Source: Megalobrama amblycephala (taxonomy: Eukaryota > Chordata > Actinopteri > Cypriniformes > Xenocyprididae). Taken from it: 64,000 nt of DNA. The position numbers and the translations under genes were made by a program. The stretch is from positions 51,109,079 through 51,173,078 of the forward strand of contig NC_063045.1 in NCBI RefSeq assembly GCF_018812025.1. Direction: 5' to 3'. Below the pieces are notes generated by a model. That model saw only the letters and a program-made list of their open reading frames with translations. It was not told the DNA's origin and ran no database searches. Each line of letters begins with the position of its first letter. Position 1 is the first letter of the stretch. Positions 25,412-36,400 of the stretch are shown piece after piece.

Positions 25412-25714
25412 CTCTTAAGTAAGGGGAAAAAATCCCTAAGGCAAGGGATTTCTTTAAGAGTGTTGCAACAAACGTCTTAACTGTCACCCTTACCTAAGTG
25501 TTTATACTAAGCATTTCACGATAGTTTCTTGCAAAATACGATGGAGAAGCAGTTGCTATAGTTACGAAATCTCCCACAATAAACAGAAAATAATGGACCA
25601 CTGACTTTTAAACAAGTTTAACATTTACACTGTTCTACAATATTTGAGTTATGGAGATTATTAAAGGCAGCCTGACAGATGACACGCATACTAAAATTCA
25701 AGCACATTGTTTCT

Positions 25715-25870
25715 ATGATAGCTGTATGCTGGTCAAGTGCTGGTCCTAAACTGGTCCTGCTGGTCCATGCTAGTCCTAAGCTGGTCCTTGACCAGCATAA
25801 ACCAGCTCAAACCACCATACCAGCTTCAAAACCTACTTTACCAGCATATGCTCGTTTTTTCAACAGGGGT
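25715..25870. mobile_element. palindromic GCTGGTC-rich MITE
   Basis: Repeated CTGGTCC..GCTGGTC motifs are followed by their inverse (GACCAGCATAAACCAGC). This is the typical foldback structure of a common cyprinid MITE. It lies within the third shell. Confidence 0.55.
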
Positions 25871-26754
25871 AACAGACGTGCGTGTTTATTTTAGCTATAT
25901 CGTCAGTGAAACAACACACTACAGCCTGTAAAACTATGAAATAAATATAAGTAAATAATGGTAACCTAAATAATAAGAAAGCTAATTATTATTTCAAAAA
26001 GCATTCGTTTTTTATTTCCACACAAAGATGCGTCATATAGCCAAAGTCCCGTTATTCTATAGTCTTTAATATAGCCTACCGCTCTACGCTTTGAGAGGGA
26101 TGTGGGACACGAGCAGGAAAGAGACCATTTCTCTTTAATAATATCTTCATGTTATCTCCTGATGTTACAAGCAACTGACACTTGTTATAAAAGGTCTGAA
26201 GAGCGAGTTTTATCTTCAGACATTCAGGCTATGTTTGATTTTGCGCTGTCAGAGAAAACGAAAGTAAAAATCACCGGCGTGTGTGAAACACGCTATACAA
26301 ATAAACTTGACGCGCCTTATAAAGTCTAATAACAAGCGCAAACTGTTAAATAGAAATTGACGTGCAAGCAAAAAGGTTTCTGTCCTACGGTGTTTTTTCT
26401 ACTTTACCACAGTAAAGAATGCGAATAGCCTATAATAGGCCTAAATGCGAACGAAAGAAAGAAACGTTTATAATTCCCTGCGTGAGTGAAGATTTGGGAA
26501 AATAAACAGAGATTCCATGTTCAGTGGAATAACTAATGGAATATTGTTTAATTCTCTTATAATCAGGTGACCAGATCGCGATTTGCAAAACAGAACACAA
26601 AGCTTAAATGGACTCACGTCTCTCTCTCTCATTCAGCATGAACCAAAATGTTTCCATGGCTGCGATGTCACATTTAATTTCTAACCTATTATTTCTTCTG
26701 TAAACAAAGCTTTGTGCTTCACTCGTATCATATTCACGTAAATACTGCCACAGT

Positions 26755-26882
26755 CCTATCAGTGGGTACCGAATACCCGGATTCTCGGTACTACCGGTAC
26801 TACAGAAATGCTGGTATCGTCACATTTTCAAAATTTCAGTACCGACTTGGTACCGAAGTACCGGTACTTTTGACAACACTAG
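26755..26882 (-). mobile_element. end of a hAT element with ACCGGTAC motifs
   Basis: On the minus strand the sequence starts AGTGTTGTCAAAAGTACCGG and continues with TACCGAAGTACCGG-like inner repeats, similar to a fish hAT terminus. The partner end was not found. Confidence 0.45.
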
Positions 26883-27605
26883 TACAGCTACAACATGGTG
26901 ACCTATCGACGCCTAGTCCTGTGTGCTAAAAAAAGAAATCTAAACCAAACTGGACCAAAGATTTAAAAGCTATTCTTTTTTTTTTTCTTTTTTCTTATTA
27001 TTTTTAAAAAGGGGGAAAACACCCAAATCTGCCGCTATAATCAGTCACTCTTGTGCACAAGACAAAAGTCTGGCATGAGATATATATGACTTGCATAGTA
27101 GAAGTGATAAAAATATGAAAACACTGTGTTCATTCAATTTTATTTTTACAATAAACGCTGTTTCACTTCATACTTTCAACTGGCTTATTTTGATCACTAA
27201 AAATACACATCGGTACTTCCTCATCCTCAGTTAACATGAAATCATCCATCGTATTTGAGTTCAGCAGATGAATTAAGGTTTTGATCCCTTAATTTTTTTA
27301 GGGCTAAATGATTACTAAGGACTTTGTTGCAATGCATAGCAAAACTTAAGGGAACACTTAAGCAATTAAGGGAAATACTCAGTGACAACCTTAATGTTTT
27401 TTTTTTTTTTTTTCTTGCAACCCATGTTTCATTAAGGGTACCCTTAACCTTATAAGTAAGTGTTTTCTTAACTTGAGGGCTTTCATGCAACCGGGCCATG
27501 ACCTCAAAACACTTTTTACCATAGTGCATGATTTGTAAATGAATATATATTAGAGTTTGCATCACCTACCCAGTTCCAGATGTTCAGTTTCTACTGACAT
27601 AACAA

Positions 27606-27672
27606 GCTTGCTTGGTAGCTCAGCTGGTACAGAATTGTACTTGCAACGCAAATAGCTTGGGTATGAATCCCA
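27606..27672 (+). other. tRNA-like segment inside a DNA element
   Basis: TGGTAGCTCAGCTGG (27613-27627) is a canonical A box. GGGTATGAATCCC (27659-27671) is a near-canonical B box at the tRNA distance. The intervening part does not give a full cloverleaf and the acceptor arms do not pair, so this is not a tRNA gene. The same module lies, on the opposite strand, in the related copy at about 37690-37765. Confidence 0.6.
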
Positions 27673-28106
27673 TGAAAGACGAATAAGAGCTCAAAGACAA
27701 GAGTTCAAAAACAAGCTAAAAGCCCATGGTTACAATTGCGTTTTTATGTCACATTTGCTTTTGTTAACACTATCGGGTAGGTTTGAGGTTTAGTGTAGCT
27801 GTAGTCTATTAAACATGTTATCCGTACAAACTCCAATCTAATAAAACGTAGCCATATTCAAGTTCATCTGTTCCGGAAAAAAACTAAACACGTTTTTAGC
27901 CCCACTCACTGGACATTTCACTTTGAAACTGTTGCGAAACATGCATGACGCAACGTATTTTGCGTTTTGCAAAAATGTTGACACAGGTTCGTTTTTCTAA
28001 TGAGCCCGGGATGAATTTTTTGTGTCTTTAGTAAATTCTGACAGTAGTTTTTTGACAGCAAAAGAGGGTTTGTACTGGCGCAAGCTGTTAGTAAATCTGG
28101 CCCATA

Positions 28107-28724
28107 ATGTTGCTATGGAAATGTATTAATTTCCATTTTTTTTATGTCCTTACAAGGAGATGGTTTATGGTTGAGCTTAATGCAAGTGTGAATAAAAAGT
28201 GGAAGAACCAAAACAAAGTATGCCACATTGCTGAGAAAATCAAAGTTTATTTGAATGGCTAAATTAAGAGAGAGGGAGGGGGTAAAGCAGCACTCTGGGT
28301 TGACAGATGGTATGACACATTTAATTCTCAAGTGGAAGGACTTCAAGTGGAAAAAAGGACTAAGAAATGAGGTTCAGAGATTCTCTTGTGTCTGTCATAC
28401 ATGAGTCTAACACAGTTCACAGATTAGAAAGTCATAAGTCAACACTTGCTACATTCATTTCATTATCTCCATTAATGATGATTTGTTTGATTTGTACAAT
28501 TTAATTCCCATTTAATCCCATCGCTCACAATAGTGACCGTAAAGAAGGCTTTTATTTATAAAGCTTTAAAAATGTTACTCACTGGTGTTTTAGTGCATGT
28601 CCTTTAAATATGGAAAAAATAAAGTGTCTCAATTAAATATGTGTTAGAGCACATGGTTGTCACATGACCATGGAGAAGATGATGACTGCATCAAAGCTCC
28701 AAAACAAAAGGTTAGTAAAGTATG
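28107..28724. other. no gene recognised
   Basis: AT-rich spacer between two transposable elements. Confidence 0.4.
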
Positions 28725-29409
28725 TTAAAGGTCCCGTTTTTCGTGTTTTTTTTGAAGCTTTGATTGTGTTTATAGTGTGCAATATAACATGTGTTCATGT
28801 TTCGCATGTAAAAAAATACAGTATTTTTCACATAATTTACTTATCTGTATACCGCTGTTTCTACTGTCATAAAAACGGGCTGATGACTTCCTTGTTCTAT
28901 GAAGTCCCTCCTTCAGAAATACGTAACAAGTTCTGATTGTGCCAGCGGTTCCTGTGTTGTGATTCTACAGCAGTTTAGCGAACCTTGCCCGGAAAGGTCA
29001 CGCCTCTTACCATAACGTGGAGATGCACGCGCTCAGTGTTATTGTAAACATGTCTTTAATTTTACCCTATCAATTTGAGCCGGAATCAGACCCGGTGATT
29101 GGACTGCGGGATGAAAATAACAGCGTTTCGACGACATGGCGACAAACACACTCTACAAACGCAACTCTTGTGTATTCCTGTGGGCGGAGGTTAGTCAAAA
29201 AACTGTTTTAGTGACGTCATTAAAGAAGGAAGTAGAGGGATGTAGTCCAAACTGGCCGTTCGATGTAGGCGACATCTGTTAAATAAAATATCTCGCTTGG
29301 CATTGAACTTTGAGCTTTAAAATTTTACAGATTTTATTTATACTCTAACAACAACATTACACACTAACTAAAGTTTGAAACATGGGATCACGAAGAACGG
29401 GACCTTTAA
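28725..29409. mobile_element. TTAA-flanked element with AAAGGTCCCGTTTTTCGTG ends
   Basis: Ends AAAGGTCCCGTTTTTCGTG and inverse CACGAAGAACGGGACCTTT sit between TTAA copies (28725-28728 and 29406-29409). TTAA targeting points to Kolobok- or piggyBac-type mobilisation. A frame at 29017-29211 contains LPYQFEPES. This faintly resembles a [YQ]FEPE motif seen in P2X7-related C-terminal domains that some fish elements carry, but the frame breaks soon after and this is only suggestive. Confidence 0.7.
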
Positions 29410-30718
29410 GATAAAGATATGACAAAGATTTTTAGTACACATTATCTTTAAGGTGTCTAGCATTAATATGTGAATTCACAATTATACAGTTTTGTTGAGT
29501 GTGGTCATAGAATGAGTAAACATGCTGATGGCAACAATAGTGACCACTGGGATAATACAGTACATTTAGGTATACAGTACGCATACTTACACACATAGAT
29601 AGTTCATGTTCTACCTAACTTTCTATTCTGTTCTTTCTTTTAGTTTTACTTTGAGTAAACGTTCTAGATTTGTTGGATCTAGATGGCCCCCCAGATAAGG
29701 CAGAGGAGAAGCAGGACAACAGACACTAATAAGAAGAGAAGTCAACTCAAAAAAAAAAAAAAGGAAAAAGGCAAGCAATGATATGTTGTTGTTTTTTTTG
29801 TTTTTTTTTCGTTTTTTTTGGAAAAGGTCAATTGATTCAATAATACTGTATGACAGTATGTATGTCTGATTGTAGTTCAAAATAGTGAACTTGGTTCTTA
29901 CATCTACCTCAGTGATGCATAATTTTATTTTGTTGGCCTCTACTTCAGTGTGTTTTATTTTCAATATGAATGAACTATCCAATTGCAGTTGTTAGTGAAC
30001 GTTGCACTAAAATGTCGCAATGACAATGTTACAGTGAATATTGCACTACATTAAAAGTTCAAATGTTACAAATAAGTTACAATATTGATGTTTTAACACT
30101 GGTTACACTAATATCACAATATCACAATAATTTTGTTAATTCAGTATTATCCCACCGGTCACAATTGTGACTGTCCATAAAACTGATAATTATTGATTAT
30201 TTCAAGGGGTTACTAATGACACATCATTTGGATATTTTCATGTCTGAGAAAAAAATAGGATTAGATGGGTTAATGCATTCATGGTGGCAATATTGCTAAT
30301 GGAATTAATAAATAATGGCTTTTTAAATCAGCAACACATTATTGTAAGTTCTGATGAATACTCGGCTTGTTTATTATAAACATTTGACAGTGACTGAGAT
30401 GAGGATGTCAGTAAGAGTAACAACATCCTATTATTAACTACTTTTATTGTCCACAAGCAATTGTTAAATTTCAGTCTTTGTTTCCTCAAGAAAATTAAGG
30501 GTTATGCATTTTCAACAGGTTTATTAAACCACAAGCATTTTTATAGTTCAGCCCAACACCAAACATTTCAGCCAACAAAAGAAAGACTAAACAAATAAAT
30601 GAGCAAACGCTTAGTTCCTCTATATGTACACACATATGCATGTTTATGAAGTTCTCATCCACAGTATTTACTATTTCATCTTTTGATTGGTGGAATAAAA
30701 TGTCAACCAGACATACAA
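29410..30718. other. no gene; AT-rich
   Basis: A and T runs near 29748-29818. The 119-codon minus-strand frame at 29623-29982 crosses these homopolymers and has no domain. Confidence 0.4.
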
Positions 30719-30960
30719 TCCATCCATCCATCCATTAGACCTGCACAATTAATCATTAAAAGGTCACAATCTCGATTCTAACACCCATGCGATCTTATTC
30801 CTAGATGACAACAATTCAGCACCAATCAGCGTTAGTGCCAATTCAAATTATCACAGAAGTTCTGGGATAAAGGTTGACAAAACCTGACACTTCAAATAAA
30901 GATTGCATTAATTACATCGTTACACCAGTAGGTGGCAACAAAAATGGCAGATGATGCGTT
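30719..30960. mobile_element. remnant of an old hAT-type element
   Basis: Short ATCC repeats (30719-30736) precede GACCTGCACAATTAATCATT, similar to 'GCTGCACGATTAAT' hAT ends. GTTACACCAGTAGGTGGCAAC follows near 30920, shared with 9880. No complementary end was found. Confidence 0.35.
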
Positions 30961-31343
30961 CCAAGGTATGAATGCATCAAGGCACATCCAAATTCAGTGT
31001 TAAATTCAGTTCACTTCCTGTCTCCTGAGATACTTTCAACTGATTGATTTTTGAAGACAGCATAAATGTATTCTTTGCTGCTTTTGATACCCCACAATCC
31101 TGTGCTTTCCATTCTATGACAGTTAAACTAAAAAATAAAGTTGGTATCTGAAAGTTGCGGTTGGTGATCAGTTTGTGTGTAAATTTACATTTTTGACCAA
31201 CATTTTCCACTTCTGATGTCATTTAGCAAGAAATGTAGTAATTAAATGTTTGCTTAGTTATCACCAAAGTTCTGTTTCATTGAACCATTGCTGCCTCAGA
31301 AGCCTGAATGAAAAAAACAACTTATTCTCAATTCATCCAGAAT

Positions 31344-31404
31344 CGTCCATCCATCCATCCATCCGTCCATCCATCCATCCATCTAATCTATCTATCTATC
31401 TAAC
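31344..31404 (+). repeat. ATCC/ATCT microsatellite
   Basis: About ten ATCC units with one GTCC, then four ATCT units. Confidence 0.95.
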
Positions 31405-31524
31405 AAGGGACATTCTGCACATGAATGACTCTTTATTTAAGAGGTTTATTCATGCATCAAACTTCTCTATAAGGATCTATACAGATCAACGGAGTTTTGA
31501 CGTCCTCATCAGTGTTGTTTTTCA

Positions 31525-31709
31525 GCTTTGTTCCAGACAGTCTTTTGGACAGAGGTTCTGGAGCCAAGCGTCAAAGGACACGCGCACAGGCAACTGTCTC
31601 TGCTACACAAAACGTCCCCTGCTGCGTCTGGTACCACACGCAGGGCAAAAGCGAAAACGAAGGAGACATTGACTACTTTACTCCGATCCCCCCTGCAGGA
31701 ATAACGGAA
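31525..31709 (+). other. candidate terminal coding exon of unknown gene (antisense to opcml intron 1)
   Basis: A plus-strand frame runs from a possible acceptor (TTGTTTTTCAG ending at 31524) to a TAA at about 31709. Its codons look more coding-like than the surroundings, with many third-position C/G (for example TGC TGC GTC TGG TAC CAC ACG CAG GGC) and a C-terminus reading DIDYFTPIPPAGITE. I do not recognise the protein. The minus strand also has an open frame here (31509-31733), so the coding strand is uncertain. It could be a small unannotated exon, a retained gene fragment or chance. Confidence 0.2.
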
Positions 31710-31739
31710 TAACGACTGCTTGTTCTCCCACATTTATAT

Positions 31740-32334
31740 AACTTCACAGAATAAGCATTAGAGTAAAAGTAAGAAACAATGATGCTACTGTAAGTGCATG
31801 TGGGCGTCCACAAATGAGTGTAAGTGTGTGAGTGTGTGTGTGTGTCTGAGACAGAGAGGAAGGGGGGAATGAAAAAGCAGGGATGAGCGAGATGGGAGAG
31901 GGAGAATCACTGAAAGACATGGAATAGAGAATTGAGTCGAAGTTAAATTTGATTTGTTGATGAACTACTTATCTAAATAGGCCACCAAAACTGATTGCAT
32001 AGACCAGACTGCATGCTGATTGCATTACCAGACAGATCGCATCTCACCACGGATTCCCAAAACTCCAGCAGAAAAAAATTAGCTGTGCAAACACAGCCTT
32101 ATTAATAACAATATTTATATTTCAATAAAAATTAAAGACGAAAACATAAAGCTATCACTAATTTGAAACTGAAATGCCTAAATAAGAAGTTTCACCTTCT
32201 AACCACACCACTGATTACACACACAAAAATAACAATCTAATATTTGCAAGACGATCCAAAAAGCATTTAACATGAAAAGGATGAACATGTAACGTATATA
32301 TACATTTCTCATAATGTAAATAATATAATCATTG
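31740..32334. other. opcml intron 1, 3' of the donor; no repeats of note
   Basis: A short GT-rich tract (31818-31846) is the only simple repeat. No branch site or second exon was identified. Confidence 0.45.
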
Positions 32335-32340
32335 ACTTAC
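32335..32340 (-). promoter_or_regulatory. opcml: splice donor of opcml coding exon 1
   Basis: On the minus strand, GTAAGT follows ...GTCTTGAA directly and matches the metazoan 5' splice-site consensus. The reading frame meets a stop only after this site, as expected for an exon that ends here. The lysine or arginine codon that precedes the first Ig-domain cysteine would be completed in the next exon. Confidence 0.85.
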
Positions 32341-32498
32341 TTCAAGACAGCACTGTCTCCCTGTCTGACAGTGATGTTGTCCTTTAAATAAGGGTCTCCG
32401 CTTCTCGCTGGCACTCCTGCGGGCACAAGGAACAGCAGTCTTAGAGCCACAACAACCAGGCATTTCCACTGCAGCTGAAAATAACCAGTTATGCCCAT
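32341..32498 (-). CDS. opcml: opcml, first coding exon (signal peptide and start of Ig domain 1)
   Basis: Opcml is a GPI-anchored IgLON cell-adhesion protein of the neuronal surface. This exon supplies the start codon, the signal peptide and the first residues of Ig domain 1. The minus-strand frame begins MGITGYF at 32498. A hydrophobic core follows (residues 13-27, with WKCLVVV and LRLLFLVP), then VPARSGD, then [14 protein letters not shown]. This order matches the N-terminus of vertebrate OPCML ([32 protein letters not shown]) better than NTM or LSAMP. The segment between SGD and DN is about three residues shorter than in mammals. Signal cleavage is likely near residue 33. N41 is in an N-glycosylation sequon (NIT). 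The exon has 52 codons plus 2 bases, so the intron is phase 2. The ATG has a good context (AAAAAATGG). The in-frame codons upstream contain no ATG. Later exons are not in the window. Family assignment is confident; paralogue assignment is slightly less so. Confidence 0.9.
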
Positions 32499-33110
32499 TT
32501 TTTCGTCAGAAAACTCAGAAACTTCCGTCCGCACAGAAGAACCGTATAACTGAAGGAGCGTAAATGTGATTCCCCTCGGAACGCAGCGTTCACTTCGTAT
32601 TCCGTCCTTTTAATATCTCCAAAAGTACGACTTTTACTTAGTGTTACTGACAGAAAATCCACTCAAATGCTCATAAATATTCCTTTAAAGTTTTCAGCAT
32701 TCGGGTGATACGTTTTTTCAAGCGTTTTTCAGACACACTGATGTGCTGTACCGAGTCTTCAGAGGCAGCACATATGTTGCTCGCGCTCTCAGGGAGATGC
32801 GCGCGCTCTTAAAGATGCTTCAGCCTCGTTCTGATCCTTGTCGTTTTCAAATTCACTTTAATAGGACCCGCACAAACTGATCGCAACTGCGAGAGGATTT
32901 TCAGTGCGTAAACAGCTCCAGGGCTGGCTGTGTGAGGAAAAAGAAGAAACACTCCTGGAAATAGAGAGAACGCGCTCGGCGCGCGGTCGGTTGTGCTCTC
33001 GCGCTCGGATAGGTGAGGAAACTGACTGCACATCAGTTCCTGCTTCTCCCTAACTAGAGCTGAACTCGGGGTGAACGCATGCGGAGAAGACAGACAGTGC
33101 AAGAGCTGAG
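32499..33110 (-). promoter_or_regulatory. opcml: opcml 5'UTR and CpG-rich promoter region
   Basis: This 0.6 kb upstream of the opcml ATG is clearly richer in CpG than its AT-rich surroundings. The densest part is about 32940-33010 (repeated CGCG/GCGC tracts), with further CpGs at 32780-32830. I see no repeat family here. It fits a CpG-island-type promoter with a long 5'UTR, as expected for a neuronal adhesion gene. The start of transcription cannot be placed; no convincing TATA box at a fixed distance was found. Confidence 0.6.
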
Positions 33111-33176
33111 GTCAACACAGAGAATGAGGAAAATATTTACACCAAACAAATTCAAATAAATACATTTACTGTGAAC

Positions 33177-33266
<90 letters not shown>

Positions 33267-33277
33267 CTATCTGTCTA

Positions 33278-33310
<33 letters not shown>
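33177..33310 (+). repeat. ATCT/GTCT microsatellite upstream of opcml
   Basis: An almost pure ATCT array of about 27 units (one TTAT interruption) passes into about 10 GTCT units. It begins about 0.7 kb 5' of the opcml start codon and just outside the CpG-rich block. On the gene strand it reads as AGAT/AGAC. Confidence 0.97.
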
Positions 33311-33311
<1 letters not shown>

Positions 33312-36180
33312 AATCATAATGGAATTAATGACGAAACGTACCATTTTGTTTTAAAGCAGCATTTCCTTACATTAAAACTATGCTCCTGATATAACTAGAG
33401 CCAAACATAGTGTGCTTTTTCAAATTGATTATATACCACAGCATACCAAATTATATTCAGATGTTTTATATTAGTCAGAAAGCCTGTCTCCCACCAAGAC
33501 CACCTGAAAAGTGCCCCTCTAAAACCCCTCAAAAAACAGATCTGGCTTTTGTATCCGAGCTAAGTGTAAACCACCTTAGGCTGCTTTAAGATGTTTATTT
33601 TTTAGCAGATTAGTGCTGCATACATCAGCCAAAAAATTTAATCATATTTTAATATGCGATTGTGCTATCAGATATGGAAAACATCATTTACAGCAACATT
33701 CAATTGTTAAAGTCATCATATTTAGCCTTATTTGCATATTTCCATTACCATTCATTCATAAGAGATTACAGTGATCAGTGTCCAAATATTGTATGTGGTG
33801 TGCGATTTATCCTGGATTATCATTCTCATGTTCACCACAGTCTTTGACTAATCTTAAATGAATCACTCCACCTAAACTAGTTTATGTTTACATTGATCGT
33901 AGATTTATTACAGCAAAATAAATGAGAAGTGAAAAGGTTAAAGGGGGTTTATTGACGGAGTTATTTGACCATTTTACTGAGATTGTTGCATTAAAATGAT
34001 GATGATGATGAACATGCCAAGTGGAAGCATGGCATGAGATAAGTTTTAATTAAAAAATATATATCTTCCTCTGATTTTACCTGGTACTCGAAAAGCTTAT
34101 TTGATTCAACTGCTTTTTAATTAAAACCCGGCTGACCTAAGCAAATTGTAGATCAGTTTAGCTAATTAGTTGTGCGAATCCATGCCTCAGTGTAATGTGT
34201 TGAAAATGATACCCTTGATTTGATGATAAATCTGGAAAAGGGAAAAACAACAGAAGTCTACTGATCCTTAACACCTGAACTGATTGATTTAGCAAAAATG
34301 TGAAAAATCCAACCATTCAAATATTCTTACCAACATTGAAGACACAATGAGCCAATTATCTTTCTTTGTTTAATTATTTTTCAGTGTTTTTGTTTTTCTG
34401 GAGGAAGCTCAGTTGCGTTCAATCCCATAGCTTTGGGTGGGCGGATGAAAGAATGTTTCATTTCACTGTTTTGTTGTGAATCGGCCATGACGAGTTCATA
34501 TCTACTTTAGTCTATAGTTAGCATTTCAGTTCAGGTCAGTTGATATTCTTACACCATGTTGTGCATACTCAGCTGTAAGGAAAAGGTCTTGCACAGTGAC
34601 TATTTCTACACGTAGTTCTTTTCTGGTGTAGTGAACACCACTAATATAAACAGACATAAAGATCACCATGAAGGAATGAAAACAGAAAGAAGCCACAGAA
34701 AGAAACAAATACATGTGAATCTACTGTCGTCTTGCAGAGACAGATATGGCACAAAATGGGTCACGTAGGTTGTTTGTGATATAACTACAGTCACTTTTGA
34801 TTAACTCCTGTCTGCCTCGTGCTGCAGTTCTGTTAGTTGCAGAGGCTGCAATTATTTAGAATTACCTATCCATCTATGTTTATCCAGCTTTCCATCTGCC
34901 AATCCAAATTACTGGCCATTTTCTTTTCCTTCTTGCCAAAATGGCCACAAACCCTTTAAATAATGGAACACAAGTTGGAACGTAGAAAATTGGCACATTA
35001 ATACAGTATATAAATGTGTGTGTGTGTATTCATAGTCATTTTATAGTCATTATGGTTTGGATATGGCTCATCCAAACAGAATTTAGAGTTAGAACTATAC
35101 ATTTTTGTGTTTCCTATATAATTGTTTTTTTTTAAATGCCAATCAATTTGATAACACAGAAGCAAGTTACCACATTTCTTGCGGTCGTGACTTATAAATC
35201 ACTGTTAAATATAGCAGTAACCCTGCTATGCGAGAATGGAACTATTTCAAGCTATATTAGTGTGGTATGACACCTCTAGTCTAAATGCACTCTGGCATAT
35301 CATATCTTCCTCATTATCTCTTAATTTCTTAGCAAATGGCAAGATACTTATATATGTGCACTGCAAATGTCCACATTTAACCTCAAGGTCAAAAGCAATT
35401 TGGGCCAGAAAACTAGGACATTACCATACCATTTCAACAACTAAATCTCTGGCAACTGCAGACTTTGCGATCCTATCGGAGTCGGTAACTGTGTTAGGGG
35501 AGGCTGCCACTGTCTTCAAGGTAAACGCATTATGCTTTAGCTTTTCAATCAAAAATGTTACTCCGGTTGAGCCGTTCCTGCTGGATAACATTAATTCAGC
35601 TAGATGCATTGGAATGAGGGCTAAAATCACATCAGTTTCGAGAGAAGCTATGTTGAAAATGTCAATTATTATTCCGCATGGTTATGCAAATTATGTTGAG
35701 GGAGATGACGAGTTAATACAGCTGGTATAGCTGGAAAAATCCAATGCTCAATCTCCGGTTGGCATTTAGAGTCACTCAAATCTATTCATGCGCGCTCACT
35801 TTCGTACTGTCACCTGATGTGCGATGTCCCAGTCTGCAGTCTAACGTTAAACTATCAATTAGTCAAATGCAGACTCGATAAAAGTGTCTTCCGCACGTGT
35901 TTGTTTGTGTGTATATCACTGAAATAGTGTGCATGTTTTGTAATCCCTGGTGCCTTAACTTAATTTTCAACATGGCCCAGTATCAGAGGAGAAAAATAGC
36001 TCTTTAACTTTCTTTTTAAACAATAGGCCTAATAATGAATGCAACCTGAACAGCTGTTACAGATTAATTGAACAAATTAGCATAGTTTAGATTAGATTTT
36101 GTGCTCTGTTATTAAACTGCGTGTTGGAGCTATAGTTAAAATTAAACACTACAAATCTGTGCATTTAATGAGACTTTCTG
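33311..36180. other. upstream region of opcml; no gene confirmed
   Basis: Mostly AT-rich single-copy-looking DNA. An ATG-started frame of 164 codons at 35236-35730 (plus) is unusually long for such DNA but shows no domain, signal peptide or splice context I recognise. The overlapping minus frame at 35421-35630 is also open. It is left unassigned. Confidence 0.35.
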
Positions 36181-36400
36181 CTCAAGTAACAAGTAACTGT
36201 CTTTATGAGTGAGTCATGGACTCATTCATTCAACTGATTGGTTTAAAACACTGATTCATACAAGGAACAAAACAAGTGATTGTCTTCATGAGTGAGTAAA
36301 TAAATCATTCATAATCTGTGCAGGATGAAACAAGTGACTTTGTTTATGACTGAGTCTTTGAAACATCATTCAAAAGCATTGATTCATTTAGTAACACTAC
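36180..36400 (+). repeat. second locus of the 80-90-bp tandem repeat
   Basis: Two to three diverged units with CTGTCTTTATGAGTGAGTCAT and TGATTCAT--AGGAAC-AAAC match those at 9870-10145. A GCACGATTAATAGT motif follows at 36431, which suggests that both loci belong to one hAT-type family. Confidence 0.5.

Larger units (their letters stand above)
24186..27497. mobile_element. element with GGCCCRGTTGCATGAAA ends (third shell)
   Basis: Left end GGCCCAGTTGCATGAAA and right end inverse GGCCCGGTTGCATGAAA differ at one base. Inward of both lie CTTAAGTAAG-like sequences (interrupted on the left by a hAT element). The target duplication is not clear. No coding capacity was seen. Confidence 0.7.
23969..28008. 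mobile_element. element with CTCATTAGAAAAACG-type ends (second shell)
   Basis: The left end reads GGCTCATTGGAAAAACGGAC and the right end inverse reads GGCTCATTAGAAAAACGAAC. Similarity continues inward through CCTGTGTCAACAT and TTTGCAAAA, so the inverted repeats are at least 45 bases. A related one-ended copy lies at 37313-37790. No target duplication was recognised. Confidence 0.7.
23664..28103. mobile_element. Harbinger-like element, outermost shell of a nested cluster
   Basis: Ends GGGCCAGGTTTACTAA and TTAGTAAATCTGGCCC are inverse with one mismatch. They are flanked by ATA on both sides (23661-23663 and 28104-28106), fitting the 3-bp duplication of PIF/Harbinger elements. No transposase or Myb-like frame is left. 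Nearly all of its 4.4 kb is later insertions. Confidence 0.75.

Noticed and set aside
27606..27672. Functional tRNA gene
   Set aside because: A and B boxes are present but the acceptor and T arms do not pair and no CCA-ready end or terminator at the right place is seen; it is inside a transposable element.
32499..32534. Upstream extension of the opcml exon (12 more residues)
   Set aside because: The extension starts at GTG, not ATG, and the known IgLON N-terminus starts at MG. The ATG at 32498 has a good context.
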